Shown here piece after piece: positions 17,909-26,986 of a stretch of DNA of 64,000 bases (position 1 is the stretch's first letter; each line of letters begins with the position of its first letter). This DNA comes from Opitutaceae bacterium (GTDB lineage: Bacteria; Verrucomicrobiota; Verrucomicrobiia; Opitutales; Opitutaceae). The stretch lies in the NCBI GenBank assembly GCA_002713695.1, contig PAUB01000022.1, forward strand, positions 45,659 through 109,658, written 5' to 3'. The notes below the pieces were generated by a model. The model made no database searches, was not told the DNA's origin, and saw only the letters and a program-made list of their open reading frames with translations. Position numbers and translations under genes: made by a program.

Positions 17909-18274
17909 ATGGTCGCGACTCTGGCGTCACTCTCGGGCGTGGCTTTTTTGACGTACGCGGCTGTGGTCAGCGTCTTCGTCGTGGGAACCGTCGCCGTGCG
18001 CGTCGCGTCGAGCGTCGCGACGAGCGTCGCGACGAGCGTCGCGACGCGAAAACAACATCGGACCGCACAGGGAACGGGAACGAACGTTCTCGACGACGCG
18101 CGACGGGGGCGGTCGACGACGACGAGCCTTCCGACTTCTTCGCAGAAGAGTTCGTCTCGGGGCACGACGCGGTCCGCCCAGATTCCATCGTCGTCGTGCG
18201 TCGGAGGTGTTAGTAGTGGTAGTGGCGACGACGACGGGGACGAGATCGTCGTGTACGTGGAACCGTGGCGATAG
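17909..18274 (+). CDS. Small N-terminally anchored membrane protein
   Basis: 121 residues from the first ATG of the frame. Residues about 3-38 are strongly hydrophobic (a signal anchor or one long membrane helix). A low-complexity Ser/Thr/Arg tail with an acidic end follows. A short GCGTCGCGACGA-type repeat encodes SVATSVAT. Family not recognised. It is followed 16 bp later by a multipass membrane gene on the same strand, which suggests a membrane-protein cluster. Confidence 0.5.
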   Translation: MVATLASLSGVAFLTYAAVVSVFVVGTVAVRVASSVATSVATSVATRKQHRTAQGTGTNVLDDARRGRSTTTSLPTSSQKSSSRGTTRSAQIPSSSCVGGVSSGSGDDDGDEIVVYVEPWR

Positions 18275-18290
18275 GTGTGGTGGTAAGATC

Positions 18291-19115
18291 ATGGATCCGA
18301 CGTTCGACGAGACGCGAGAATCCGCCCCCACCGGTGAGAGCGAAGTTCGTCGTCTGTTTCGAGACGTTCCGCTTTTCGGGGTTTTCGCGGGACTCCTCTC
18401 CGCGCTCTTCTTCTACGGCGTCGCGCTGTCGGACGCGGAGTACTTCACGACGTGGGCTCTCTGGATACACGGCGCGTACTTCGCGATCGTCGCGATCGAC
18501 GAGTTTTGGTTTCACGTCTCGCGGTGGTGTTGTCTTGGAAAAAATAGACGACGTCGCTTATTCTCCAGGGTCGATTGGCAGTTCAGATGGGTGTTCGTTC
18601 CGTGTCTGACGATCGCGGTGTCCGTCGCCGTGTCGGTGACGTATCTCGTGTTCGCCCTTTGGTCCGACGACGCGACGGAGGAACACTGCGCGGACGAGAT
18701 GACGTGTCGCGACCTCCTGATCGAATTCGTCGTCGCGCACTACGGACCCCTCGTCGGGTACCTGGTGACGTACGCGATCGAGGACGCGTTGTTGGGACGC
18801 GCGAGACGCGCGTTCGGAAGGCGCGCGAGGCGCGCGCACGCGACTTCGGTCGTCGTCGTGTCGGAGAGCGTACCATCCGACACGATCGACGACGCGAGTA
18901 GCGTATCGACGCCGACGAACGATGAATTTTTCGATGAGCGCGCGAGATACTGCGTCGCGGTGTTTCAGTTGAGCCTATTACCGACGTTAACGTACGCTTC
19001 CGTGATGATTCCCGATTCTGTCTACGGATCCGGAGCTAACACGGGTGGTGTCGGGTGGTACGTCGCCACCGCTTTTTTTTTCACGCTCGTCGCGTCGTAC
19101 CCTCTTTCTTCTTAG
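18291..19115 (+). CDS. Multipass membrane protein
   Basis: 274 residues. Hydrophobic segments lie at about 25-48, 57-77, 100-123, 150-170, 215-235 and 250-272 (five or six helices). An acidic/cysteine loop (about 125-142) separates two of them and an Arg-rich cytosolic-type loop lies at about 175-190. No family recognised. The 3' end overlaps the convergent gene at 19081-19578 by 35 bp. Confidence 0.7.
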   Translation: MDPTFDETRESAPTGESEVRRLFRDVPLFGVFAGLLSALFFYGVALSDAEYFTTWALWIHGAYFAIVAIDEFWFHVSRWCCLGKNRRRRLFSRVDWQFRWVFVPCLTIAVSVAVSVTYLVFALWSDDATEEHCADEMTCRDLLIEFVVAHYGPLVGYLVTYAIEDALLGRARRAFGRRARRAHATSVVVVSESVPSDTIDDASSVSTPTNDEFFDERARYCVAVFQLSLLPTLTYASVMIPDSVYGSGANTGGVGWYVATAFFFTLVASYPLSS

Positions 19116-19578
19116 ACACGTAGGTCGCGTACATCCTGTTCACGAATTCGGAAGATAGACCACCTTTAGAATCGACCACGAGTGGTACTTCGTCATCCAC
19201 CAAGACGGAGGTGAGGCCGCCTTCGTCGGTCGACGGTCCCGCGTCGATCTCCTTCTTCGGTCCGAGGTCTTCTTCGTCGAGTGGACATTCGTCATCTGCT
19301 TCGTTTGTATTCACTCCGTCGCGTTCTACTCCTTCGTCGGTGACGACCTCCTCTCGTACCTTCGTCGGATCATCGTCGGCGACGACCTCCTCTCGTACCT
19401 TCGTCGGATCATCGTCGGCGACGACCTCCTCTCGTACCTTCGTCGGATCATCGTCGGTGGTCTTCGACTTCTTCTTTCTCTCGCCCCCCTCGCGGTGGTC
19501 GTCCTTCCGTTTCGCCACGGTGGTTTTTTTGGACACCCTGGGAACTATTTTTTTAGGCTTATTATCGTCGACGCCCAT
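19081..19578 (-). CDS. Charged low-complexity protein with 13-residue repeats
   Basis: 165 residues. The N-terminus is Lys-rich (PKKIVPRVSKKTTVAKRK). Three copies of a DDDPTKVREEVV-type unit follow (about 40-79), then an acidic region. It is probably largely disordered and possibly nuclear. No family recognised. Confidence 0.6.
   Translation of the reverse strand: MGVDDNKPKKIVPRVSKKTTVAKRKDDHREGGERKKKSKTTDDDPTKVREEVVADDDPTKVREEVVADDDPTKVREEVVTDEGVERDGVNTNEADDECPLDEEDLGPKKEIDAGPSTDEGGLTSVLVDDEVPLVVDSKGGLSSEFVNRMYATYVSKKKEGTTRRA
19342..19458 (-). repeat. 39-bp in-frame tandem repeat, three copies
   Basis: Three near-identical 39-bp units encode the 13-residue repeat of the gene at 19081-19578. 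The high identity indicates recent duplication. Confidence 0.9.
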
Positions 19579-19608
19579 TCTTTCCTTCCTCTCTTCGATA
19601 AACGAGTG

Positions 19609-19809
19609 ATGTCGTGGTCGAGCGCACCGAGACGGGCGCTGGGATTCTTCGTCTGCGGAACCGGGTGGATCGTGAGGAAGAGCGCGCAGACGACGTTCTC
19701 GGCGACGCGTTTTTTGGTGATAGAGTTCGTCAGGGGACTAGTCTCGTACGCGGTCTTGATTCGCGTGTTACAGACGTATCATCCCGAGATCAAGCCCGCG
19801 GTGTCTTAA
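19609..19809 (+). CDS. Small protein with one probable membrane helix
   Basis: 66 residues starting MSWSSAPRRALGFFVCG, with an amphipathic/hydrophobic C-terminal half (FLVIEFVRGLVSYAVLIRVL). It fills the gap between two minus-strand genes. Unrecognised. The case is modest because of its size. Confidence 0.4.
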   Translation: MSWSSAPRRALGFFVCGTGWIVRKSAQTTFSATRFLVIEFVRGLVSYAVLIRVLQTYHPEIKPAVS

Positions 19810-19817
19810 ATAAAACA

Positions 19818-20468
19818 TCACGCGACGGTCTCTAATATGACTATTTCACCGTCCATGATCTCGTTCGTCTCGCGATCGACGTGACGAAGGAGTGACTGTT
19901 CCGAACACCTTTTTCGAACAGTCCATCCGTCGTCTCGCCCGTGCGACACGCAATCGTACGCGTCGCCGCGTTTCAGGAACGCTTCACCGAAAGTCGAACC
20001 CACGCGAACACCGACCGTCCCGTCGCCCATGGCGATCAGTTCGCGCGTCGCCTCGTCGATCGTGACGAGCGAACTCGCGACAACCGTCGCCGATCCTTCG
20101 TCGTCGTCGTCGTCGTCGGGCGACTGTTCGGTGCGATACGTTTTCGCGCGTTCGTCCGTGAAAGCTTCCGAGATGTCCATGATGGCCCTGACGCGCGAGA
20201 ACTTCGAGAGTTCCTCGTTCCCCTTCACGAGACCGGACACGTCCGCCAAAACTTCGGGAGACGTCTCGAGCGTATCGGCGAGAGCTCGGCTTCTTTTAAA
20301 AGCTCTCGGTCCAGGAAGTTTTCCCTTGACGACCATGTACGTCGCGACGACGCACAACGTTCGCAGGGCGTGTTTATCGACCCTGTCTGAAACTTTCGAA
20401 ACGTCGCATGTGCGCCTCGCATAGGACGCACACTTTCCAGAAGAACGTTTCGTCTGTCTCCTTCTCAT
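19818..20468 (-). CDS. Hypothetical protein (main frame of a possibly frameshifted or spliced gene)
   Basis: 216 residues in this frame. A helical region DKHALRTLCVVATYMVVKG (about 31-49) starts the convincing part. An acidic DDDDDDE linker and a C-terminal domain ending MDGEIVILETVA follow. The first 30 residues overlap another frame (20374-20568) that has its own ATG and lies nearer a TATA box. A one-base shift or a 49-nt intron would join the two. Function unknown. Confidence 0.6.
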   Translation of the reverse strand: MRRRQTKRSSGKCASYARRTCDVSKVSDRVDKHALRTLCVVATYMVVKGKLPGPRAFKRSRALADTLETSPEVLADVSGLVKGNEELSKFSRVRAIMDISEAFTDERAKTYRTEQSPDDDDDDEGSATVVASSLVTIDEATRELIAMGDGTVGVRVGSTFGEAFLKRGDAYDCVSHGRDDGWTVRKRCSEQSLLRHVDRETNEIMDGEIVILETVA

Positions 20469-20568
20469 CTTCTGTGACGACTTCGTCTGGGTCGATAAAA
20501 ACGTCGAGGGTCGCAGCCGCCGGCACCACCTCCTCGTCTCCTGTCTCCGCGTTTCGTTCAGGAGGCAT
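20374..20568 (-). CDS. Upstream ORF, probable N-terminus of the gene at 19818-20468
   Basis: 64 residues: an acidic N-terminus, then FFWKVCVLCEAHMRRF with a CxxC, ending at a stop where the +1 frame continues smoothly. The ATG is 57 bp from the TATA box at 20625. Best read as the true start of the downstream frame. Confidence 0.45.
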   Translation of the reverse strand: MPPERNAETGDEEVVPAAATLDVFIDPDEVVTEDEKETDETFFWKVCVLCEAHMRRFESFRQGR

Positions 20569-20624
20569 GCGCGAGATGACTAGATCACGTCGCGGACGAC
20601 GTGATTAAATACTCGCGTAAAAAA

Positions 20625-20632
20625 TATATATA
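20625..20632. promoter_or_regulatory. TATA box between divergent genes
   Basis: ATATATATA within an AT-rich patch. It lies 47 bp from the plus-strand ATG at 20679 and 57 bp from the minus-strand ATG at 20568. Confidence 0.5.
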
Positions 20633-20678
20633 CCCTCACTTTTTGACGCGCGTTTCCTGGTTTTTTTGTTTAAAAAAA

Positions 20679-21071
20679 ATGGCGACCAGTTTCGGCGCGT
20701 ACGCGCGTTGTCTCGAGACATACGACCCCGTGAACGACCCTCGAGCACCTTGGGATAGGTTCGTCTACGTGTGCGGCCTGCGCGCCGCCCGAACGAAGGC
20801 CGCGCGCCTCTTGTGTCCCGATCATGGACACGAACACGCGAAGGATTGCGACTCGTGCGACCGCCACGCGACCGCCGTCCGCGCCGAACTGAGGTGCGGC
20901 GCCCGATGGATCGGTGGCGACACGTGCTACTACTGCCAGCCCCCGCACGTCATGGAGGTGATCCTTCCCACCAAGGCGTACCTCGAGTACAACGACTTCG
21001 ACATGAGACGCGTGCCGAACGCGGTGTGGGACGCGTGGAGGACGCTCGACGAAAAACGCCGCGCGGAATGA
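20679..21071 (+). CDS. Small Cys/His-rich protein
   Basis: 130 residues with an A-run before the ATG. Cys/His clusters CPDHGHEHAKDCDSCDRH (about 47-64) and CYYC (about 85-88) could bind zinc. No named family. Convergent with topoisomerase II, 18 bp away. Confidence 0.65.
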   Translation: MATSFGAYARCLETYDPVNDPRAPWDRFVYVCGLRAARTKAARLLCPDHGHEHAKDCDSCDRHATAVRAELRCGARWIGGDTCYYCQPPHVMEVILPTKAYLEYNDFDMRRVPNAVWDAWRTLDEKRRAE

Positions 21072-21089
21072 CTTTTTTTTTAATACACA

Positions 21090-24000
21090 TTAAACTCGCT
21101 TACGCTTATTAACGACACCGTTCGCGTTCGCGTTCGTGTTCTCCGCGTCCGCGTCGTCGAGAGTCCTCTCGAGGGTGGTGAGATCCTCTCGCCAGAGTTC
21201 GCGCGCGGTGGTTCGTCGGATCCTCTCGAGTTCGTCGACCGTGCGATCCCTCTCGGTGAGGAGCGCGTCGACCCTCTCGCGAGTCAGACTCCACACGGGC
21301 ATGCCGAGGAGGTACTCGTACGAGTCGGAGAAGACGGCGTACCCCGCTCCCCGGAGTTCTCTCACCAGATCGTCTTTCTTTTTCTTGGCGACGACGAGTT
21401 CGCCCTCCGACACGGCGAGCACGAACCTCGCGCGGTTAGAGAGGCGTTCGACTTCGATCTCGGCGGCTCTCGCGAGCGCGAGCCTCCGCCTCTCGTACGC
21501 CTCGAGGCGAAGAGACACGAACGCCTCGACGATCTCGATGGCGGACGCGTATTTCGTCATGACTCCATTCGCGTCGAAGCAGTGCATGTTCGTCGTCGAG
21601 ACGCGCGACGTCAGACGAAACACCCTCTCGACGCCCTCCCTCCTCACGCGATCCATCGACTCCGGGGCGATGGTGATCTCGAACCTAACGCTCGCGTCCG
21701 TGTGGTGCTCCCTGAAATCCGCCACCAGAGGCACCGCCCTCGCCGACTTCCTCTTTTCAACGCCTTCTCCTTTCGAAGACGAGCGGGGGTTAGAGGGGGC
21801 GGCAGCCCCCTCCCCTTCGAGAAAAGTTTTGTAGTCGGCGGTCCAGGTTCGGACGGGGAGTTCCGTGATCACGAGTCTGTCGCCGTCGAGTTCGTGGCGC
21901 CCCGTGACGACGTATCTCGTCGCGTTCTCGTCCTCGGGTTCGATCGTCCCCCGAAATCCTCTGTACCACGGACGCATGGGCACGAGAGGTTCGTCGTCGA
22001 GCGCGCGACGGACGTTGCGAATCACGTCGCGCGGATCGTGGTTCGGAATCGAGGTCGACCATCCCGTGCCTATGCCGTCGGCGCCGTTGACCAGGACGAA
22101 GGGGATCACGGGGAGGTAGTGGTCGGGCTCGATGCTCTGTCCGTCGTCGTCGAGGTACTTCAGGAGCGCGTCGTCGGGCTCGGGGAACATCGCGCGACAC
22201 GTCGGCGCCAATCTCGTGAACACGTAACGAGGCGACGCGTGATCTTTCCCACCCTGGAGGCGCGTGCCGAACTGCCCCGACGGGACGAGGATGTTGACGT
22301 TGTTCGACCCGACGTAATCCTGCGCGAGTCCCACGATCGTCGACGCGAGCGACTGTTCTCCGTGGTGGTACGCCGCGTGCTCCGAGACGTATCCGCTCAG
22401 CTGCGCCACCTTGACGTCCTGACGAAGTTTGCGCTTGAGACACGCGAACAGGACCTTGCGCTGCGACGTCTTGAGTCCGTCCACCACCGACGGGATCGAA
22501 CGCTGAAGATCGGCTCTGCTGAAGAGGACGAGCTCCTTGTTGACGAAATCGTCGTACCGAACCACGCCGCCGGTCGTGTCGAGGTAGGTCCCGACTCGGT
22601 ACGCGTTCATCCACCTCTTGCGATCCTCCGCGCGTTTCTTCGAGAAGGCCATGTCGATGAGATCTCCGTCGCCGTCCCCGCTCCATCGGAACGTCTTCCG
22701 GTGGTCGTCGAGCGCAGAAAAGTATTCCTTCGCCTCTTTCGTGGTGGACGTTCCCAGACCCTTGTAGTACTTGACGGTCCATCCCGAGATCGCGTCGCCC
22801 AGCTCATCCCTGAACCGATCGTACTCGGGCATCGCGTAGAACGCGCGCGTCTCGCGCCCTCTCGTCGCCTTGACGATGGGCGTGATGAACTCCACGAGGA
22901 AACCCGGAATCTTGAGAAGGGACGGAAAGTGGTGGTGCAAAAAATTGATCAACAACCCCTTGATGTGACTCCCGTCGTGATCCTGGTCCGTCATGATCAT
23001 CAGGTGTCCGTACCTGAGCGACTTGACGTCGGCGTACTCGACGCCGTGTCTGAGCCCGAGGATCTGCTTGACGTGCGCGATCTCGGCGTTCTTCGCCACC
23101 TGGTCGTGGGACGCGTCGCGAACGTTGAGCAGCTTACCTCGAAGAGGAAACACGCCGTACCTGTCGCGACCCACCACGGACAGGCCGCTCACCGCGAGCG
23201 CCTTCGCCGAGTCACCCTCGGTCAGGATCAGCGTGCACTTGTCCGATTTGCGCCCGCCCGCGTCGTTCGCGTCGTCGAGTTTGGGAATCCCCGTCAGACG
23301 ACCGCGTTTTTTTCCGTCCTGCTTCTGCAGCTCCTTGTTCTGACGGAGAGACGCGTGCGCCAACACGCGAGCGACGATGTCCGTGTCGTCGAGAACGCTC
23401 TTGACGAGTCTCTCGGAGGGCGACCAGGTGGACCCGAAACTCGCGGGACGCGTCGTCAGCGTCTCCTTGGTCTGCGAGTCGAACGCGGGGTTGACGATGA
23501 GCGCGTTCGCGAACACCCACAGGTGATTCTTGACGTGGGACGGCTTGAGGTCCTTGCACGACTTCTCGCGTCTTCTGATCTTCTCGGCGAGGGCGCTCGC
23601 CAGGGCGTCGGCGACGAGGGACACGTGCGTTCCACCTCGCGTCGTGCACACGCCGTTGACGAACGAACACTGGCGAAACTGTCCCGAGTCGGTCGTCGAG
23701 ACGCACACCTCCCACCTGTCGTTTTTGGGGGAGGTATCCCGAACGACGGGACGGTCGCCCGTGTACATGGCGACGTACTCGTGGAAACGCGACACGGGGA
23801 TCGTTCGACCGTCGAGAACGACGCGGGCCGCGGGTCCGACGTTCCCCGCGACGTCGTACGCGCGACGACGCACGAGATCGAGCGTGTCCCCCTCGTCGAG
23901 TCGCGACAGGCCGAACTTCGCCAGATCGGGGACGAAACTCACGGACGTGAACGTTTTTTTGGTAGCACAGTCCGCGACGATCGGAGAGTCGACGACTGAC

Positions 24001-24527
24001 ATGTTGTCGCGGAAGGTCTGCGAGTAAGAACGCCGCCCGTCGCACGTCATCACGACGAACTCGCGCGAGAAGATGTTGGCGAGTTTCGCGCCGTACCCGT
24101 TGCGCCCTCCCGTGACTTTCTCGTCGGCGTCGTCGTAGTTGGAGGACGTCAGGAGGTGTCCGAAGACGAGCTCGGGAACGTACACGCCGTGTTCGCGGTG
24201 CATCTCGATGGGAATTCCCGATCCGTCGTTACGAATCGTGATTCGACCCTCGACGGGATCGAGCGACACGCGAATCTCACGGAGCGACGGGTCGCGAACC
24301 TTGTGGTCGTTCGCGTTCACGAGAATCTCGTCGACGATCTTGTACAGACCGGGAACGTGTCGAACGTCCCGGAGTCGCATCGTCTCGGTCTCCGAGTCGA
24401 CGACCCATCCGGGCGCGTCCGTCGTCACGCACGACCCCACGTACGTGTCGGGGCGAAGGAGGACGTGTTCGAGTTGCGTGACTTTTTTGTAGGTCTTCTC
24501 GACGGTCGTCATTCTTTTTTTTTGCAA
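21090..24527 (-). CDS. TOP2: DNA topoisomerase II (type IIA, eukaryote-like, single chain)
   Basis: 1145 residues, the compact length of viral type IIA enzymes lacking the cellular C-terminal tail. It has a GHKL ATPase (NDGSGIPIEMH about 96-106; GRNGYGAKLANIF about 140). The TOPRIM domain has EGDSAKALA (about 434) and DQDHDGSH (about 514). The breakage-reunion domain has ASPRYVFTRLA with the catalytic tyrosine near 766. It relaxes and decatenates DNA by ATP-driven double-strand passage, probably in the nucleus or replication site. The ATG sits behind an A/T run. A G/C hairpin at 21785-21815 is read in frame as a low-complexity GEGAAAPSNPRSSS insertion (about 905-918). Confidence 0.95.
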   Translation of the reverse strand: MQKKRMTTVEKTYKKVTQLEHVLLRPDTYVGSCVTTDAPGWVVDSETETMRLRDVRHVPGLYKIVDEILVNANDHKVRDPSLREIRVSLDPVEGRITIRNDGSGIPIEMHREHGVYVPELVFGHLLTSSNYDDADEKVTGGRNGYGAKLANIFSREFVVMTCDGRRSYSQTFRDNMSVVDSPIVADCATKKTFTSVSFVPDLAKFGLSRLDEGDTLDLVRRRAYDVAGNVGPAARVVLDGRTIPVSRFHEYVAMYTGDRPVVRDTSPKNDRWEVCVSTTDSGQFRQCSFVNGVCTTRGGTHVSLVADALASALAEKIRRREKSCKDLKPSHVKNHLWVFANALIVNPAFDSQTKETLTTRPASFGSTWSPSERLVKSVLDDTDIVARVLAHASLRQNKELQKQDGKKRGRLTGIPKLDDANDAGGRKSDKCTLILTEGDSAKALAVSGLSVVGRDRYGVFPLRGKLLNVRDASHDQVAKNAEIAHVKQILGLRHGVEYADVKSLRYGHLMIMTDQDHDGSHIKGLLINFLHHHFPSLLKIPGFLVEFITPIVKATRGRETRAFYAMPEYDRFRDELGDAISGWTVKYYKGLGTSTTKEAKEYFSALDDHRKTFRWSGDGDGDLIDMAFSKKRAEDRKRWMNAYRVGTYLDTTGGVVRYDDFVNKELVLFSRADLQRSIPSVVDGLKTSQRKVLFACLKRKLRQDVKVAQLSGYVSEHAAYHHGEQSLASTIVGLAQDYVGSNNVNILVPSGQFGTRLQGGKDHASPRYVFTRLAPTCRAMFPEPDDALLKYLDDDGQSIEPDHYLPVIPFVLVNGADGIGTGWSTSIPNHDPRDVIRNVRRALDDEPLVPMRPWYRGFRGTIEPEDENATRYVVTGRHELDGDRLVITELPVRTWTADYKTFLEGEGAAAPSNPRSSSKGEGVEKRKSARAVPLVADFREHHTDASVRFEITIAPESMDRVRREGVERVFRLTSRVSTTNMHCFDANGVMTKYASAIEIVEAFVSLRLEAYERRRLALARAAEIEVERLSNRARFVLAVSEGELVVAKKKKDDLVRELRGAGYAVFSDSYEYLLGMPVWSLTRERVDALLTERDRTVDELERIRRTTARELWREDLTTLERTLDDADAENTNANANGVVNKRKRV
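21785..21815 (-). repeat. Introner-like G/C hairpin copy in frame within topoisomerase II
   Basis: Minus-strand GGGGGCTGCCGCCCCCTCTA followed by ACCCCC nearly matches the hairpin head of the capsid introns, but without a GT in front. It encodes a Gly/Ala/Pro insertion in an otherwise conserved enzyme. Confidence 0.5.
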
Positions 24528-24645
24528 GAGGAGAGGGTGACGTGAAATTATGAAATCTTCACCCGAGCGCTATCGCGATTAAAACAAAACTAAATATCCC
24601 ATCTGGAGGGAGTGCTGTCAGAGCCTTCTTAGGTTACAATCTTTT

Positions 24646-25944
24646 TTAACCAGAGATGTAGTCTGGAAAGCTCACGTCTTCCTTCGCCTTCGCGCGCATG
24701 CCTCTCTCGTCGAACCCGAACGCCGGTCTCGGTCGCAGACTCTCGCGCAGCGGGCCGTCCCACCCGTAACTCCAGTACAGGAGAGTCCACCACGCGCGTC
24801 TGAACTCGACGTCGGCGTCTTCCCTGATCGTCGCGCGTTTTCTCTTCGCGGACGCGATCGCCGACCCGAACCGTATCGACATCTCCCTGGAATCACACGT
24901 CGCGCGCGACGCCGTCACGCGAACGATCGGCCGACGCGGATTCGACGTCGTTTCCCCTCGACGACCGAACATCGTTCGCACCGCCGACGCGGCCGTCGAC
25001 ACCGGAGGTCGCGCGGCGTCCTCCTCGAGCGCCGCGAGGGTCGACGCGACGCCCAGGTTCTGTACGATCTTGTCGACGAAATCCGTCTTCTGCGCGATGA
25101 TCCAGAACACCCACTCCTCGACCGAAGCGCGCGTCGTTCGCTCCATCTCGTCGTTGAGTCCCAGGACGTCCACCAGCGTGTGTCCCTCGGGGGGAATGCA
25201 CTCGTACCCGTGAGATCGCTCGTCGCTTCCACCGGTCTTCGGGGACACGAGCCACACGTGAAGAGGCGCGACGCGACGCGACAGTTTTGCCCTCAGCATG
25301 AGTATGGGTATCTGATCGGTGTCGAGGACCCTGGCGACGACCGACCGATCGGCGAAGTGATTGACCCAGTACGCCACCGCCAGGTCGCCCTCGCCCACCT
25401 CCGCGACCGCCGCGTGTTCCTTCCATACCCTCGATCCTTTCGCGTCCGCGCGAACGACCTCCCCCCCGACCCCCGACACTACGAGTTCTTTGTCCTTCAG
25501 TTCGTCGGCGTGGCTCTCGAATCGCGCGACGATTCCCCGCGCGATGTACGCGCACACGTCGCCCCTCGCTCGTCTGTCCGCGAGCGCGGCGTGCCACGGA
25601 AGCGGAAGCGACGAGGGAGAACACGTTCCCGTGGGTTTCTCGGGTCTCGGTCCACTCCCGTACCTCTTCTTGTGTTCCTCAGCCTTGGCCACGGGGACGC
25701 GTTCGGGAACGTCGAAGACGCACGCGTACGACGAGCCTCCGGCTCGAAAAAACCTCAACATCGGTCGCCAGATGAAATCGACGAGATCTTCTCCCGTCGC
25801 CGCTCCTTCGTCGGGATGGAATTTGAATAGCAACCACATGTGATCGCACACCAACACGTCGCACTGCGTCTCAGGAACGGCGTCGCCCACGCTCGAAGGA
25901 AATCGAACCCGCAAAAACTTCTTGACGTCCCCATGTAGACCCAT
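24646..25944 (-). CDS. FEN1/XPG-like PIN-domain nuclease
   Basis: 432 residues starting MGLHGDVKKFL, like the MGIxxL start of FEN1/XPG enzymes. CVFDVPERVPVAK (about 74-86) resembles the VFDGxxPxxK element. VLDTDQIPI (about 207-215) matches the second acidic pair (D-S/T-D). A long GEGDLAVAYWV helix precedes it. These are features of 5'-flap nucleases and of the herpesvirus shut-off RNase vhs. A DNA-repair/replication role and an mRNA-decay role are both possible. Confidence 0.55.
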   Translation of the reverse strand: MGLHGDVKKFLRVRFPSSVGDAVPETQCDVLVCDHMWLLFKFHPDEGAATGEDLVDFIWRPMLRFFRAGGSSYACVFDVPERVPVAKAEEHKKRYGSGPRPEKPTGTCSPSSLPLPWHAALADRRARGDVCAYIARGIVARFESHADELKDKELVVSGVGGEVVRADAKGSRVWKEHAAVAEVGEGDLAVAYWVNHFADRSVVARVLDTDQIPILMLRAKLSRRVAPLHVWLVSPKTGGSDERSHGYECIPPEGHTLVDVLGLNDEMERTTRASVEEWVFWIIAQKTDFVDKIVQNLGVASTLAALEEDAARPPVSTAASAVRTMFGRRGETTSNPRRPIVRVTASRATCDSREMSIRFGSAIASAKRKRATIREDADVEFRRAWWTLLYWSYGWDGPLRESLRPRPAFGFDERGMRAKAKEDVSFPDYISG

Positions 25945-25999
25945 GACGCGAACTCCAAGCGCGACTCGCGATGATGTGATCGACGTGATTTAAAAAATA

Positions 26000-26899
26000 T
26001 TATTCTATCGTCACGGCGTAACGCACGTTCTCGTAATCACCGCTACCTTTCAATTCCTCTGCCGTCTTCACGAACACGTACGATTGTTCGGCGCGTTTCT
26101 CCGGTCCCCATTTTCCGTCTTCGTTCGCACTGGGAATCAGACCCATCATCATCGGAAACGCGCCGTTGTACGCGTTCGTCGATGGTTTTTTTTTCTTATT
26201 CAGTATCCTCGAGAACCCCCATCTCTCGTACCCGGCGATCGCACGTTCGACCGCGTCGAGAATAAATATGAGTCGTCGCGTCGAACTACGAGCGTATTTC
26301 TCGTAGTGCTCGCGCAGACGCTGAAACATGGAAAATCCCGTCGCGCGTTGGTCACTCTTGTCGCGGCACACCAGGTCGACGTACACCCTCACCTCCGACA
26401 CGTCTGTCGACGATATCTCGCGCGCCAACAGAAATCCGACGATTTTTTTACGTTTTGTGGTCTTCGAGACGACGAGCGCGTACTGGTCTGTTTCTCCGTC
26501 TGCCTCACTGGCGTTGTCGGCGAATTCCTGGCGTTTTTCGGGGGTCATCGATTTATCTTGACTCACCTTATTAAAGAGTCCGTAATTCTTGTCGCGCACG
26601 TATTCCAGCAACGAACCTCCGCACACGCGCAGGAGATTGTCTTTGATTACTCTGTCATCACCGCCGTCGGCGGGCTCAGAGAGCACTTCATTGACGAATT
26701 TTGAGAACCGAGGGTCCGTCCGGCGATAGGGTCCCTCGACGACGAGTTCGTCGTCGTCCGGTCCCGCGCTCACGGTCTCACCGAGCGACGACGACTCGGC
26801 TAACGCGGGATGGAGCTTTCGCTTGATCGCTTCGAGACAGCGCGAGTCGTCGTCGGAGTCGTCTTCACCCGCGTTCACCGCGACGAGTTCGAACGACAT
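26000..26899 (-). CDS. GNAT-like N-acetyltransferase
   Basis: 299 residues with the leader MSFELVAVNAGEDD. The C-terminal half has the GNAT order: VVSKTTKRKKIVGFLLAR (about 140-157), VYVDLVCRDKSDQRATGFSM (about 168-190, the acetyl-CoA loop zone) and DAVERAIAGYERWGFSR (about 218-234). The N-terminal 110 residues are acidic and unrecognised. Substrate unknown. TATA box 58 bp upstream. Confidence 0.6.
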   Translation of the reverse strand: MSFELVAVNAGEDDSDDDSRCLEAIKRKLHPALAESSSLGETVSAGPDDDELVVEGPYRRTDPRFSKFVNEVLSEPADGGDDRVIKDNLLRVCGGSLLEYVRDKNYGLFNKVSQDKSMTPEKRQEFADNASEADGETDQYALVVSKTTKRKKIVGFLLAREISSTDVSEVRVYVDLVCRDKSDQRATGFSMFQRLREHYEKYARSSTRRLIFILDAVERAIAGYERWGFSRILNKKKKPSTNAYNGAFPMMMGLIPSANEDGKWGPEKRAEQSYVFVKTAEELKGSGDYENVRYAVTIE

Positions 26900-26956
26900 C
26901 GTCGCGTCGTTATCGTATGCGTCTCGAGTCGTGTGAAACCACGGGTTTTATGTGTG

Positions 26957-26965
26957 TATATATAA
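26957..26965 (-). promoter_or_regulatory. TATA box of the GNAT-like gene
   Basis: TATATATA core, 58 bp before the ATG at 26899. Confidence 0.5.
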
Positions 26966-26986
26966 CTCTATCCTCGTCTCTAGGTC

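Noticed and set aside
21582..23999. 805-codon plus-strand ORF
   Set aside because: Antisense shadow of topoisomerase II.
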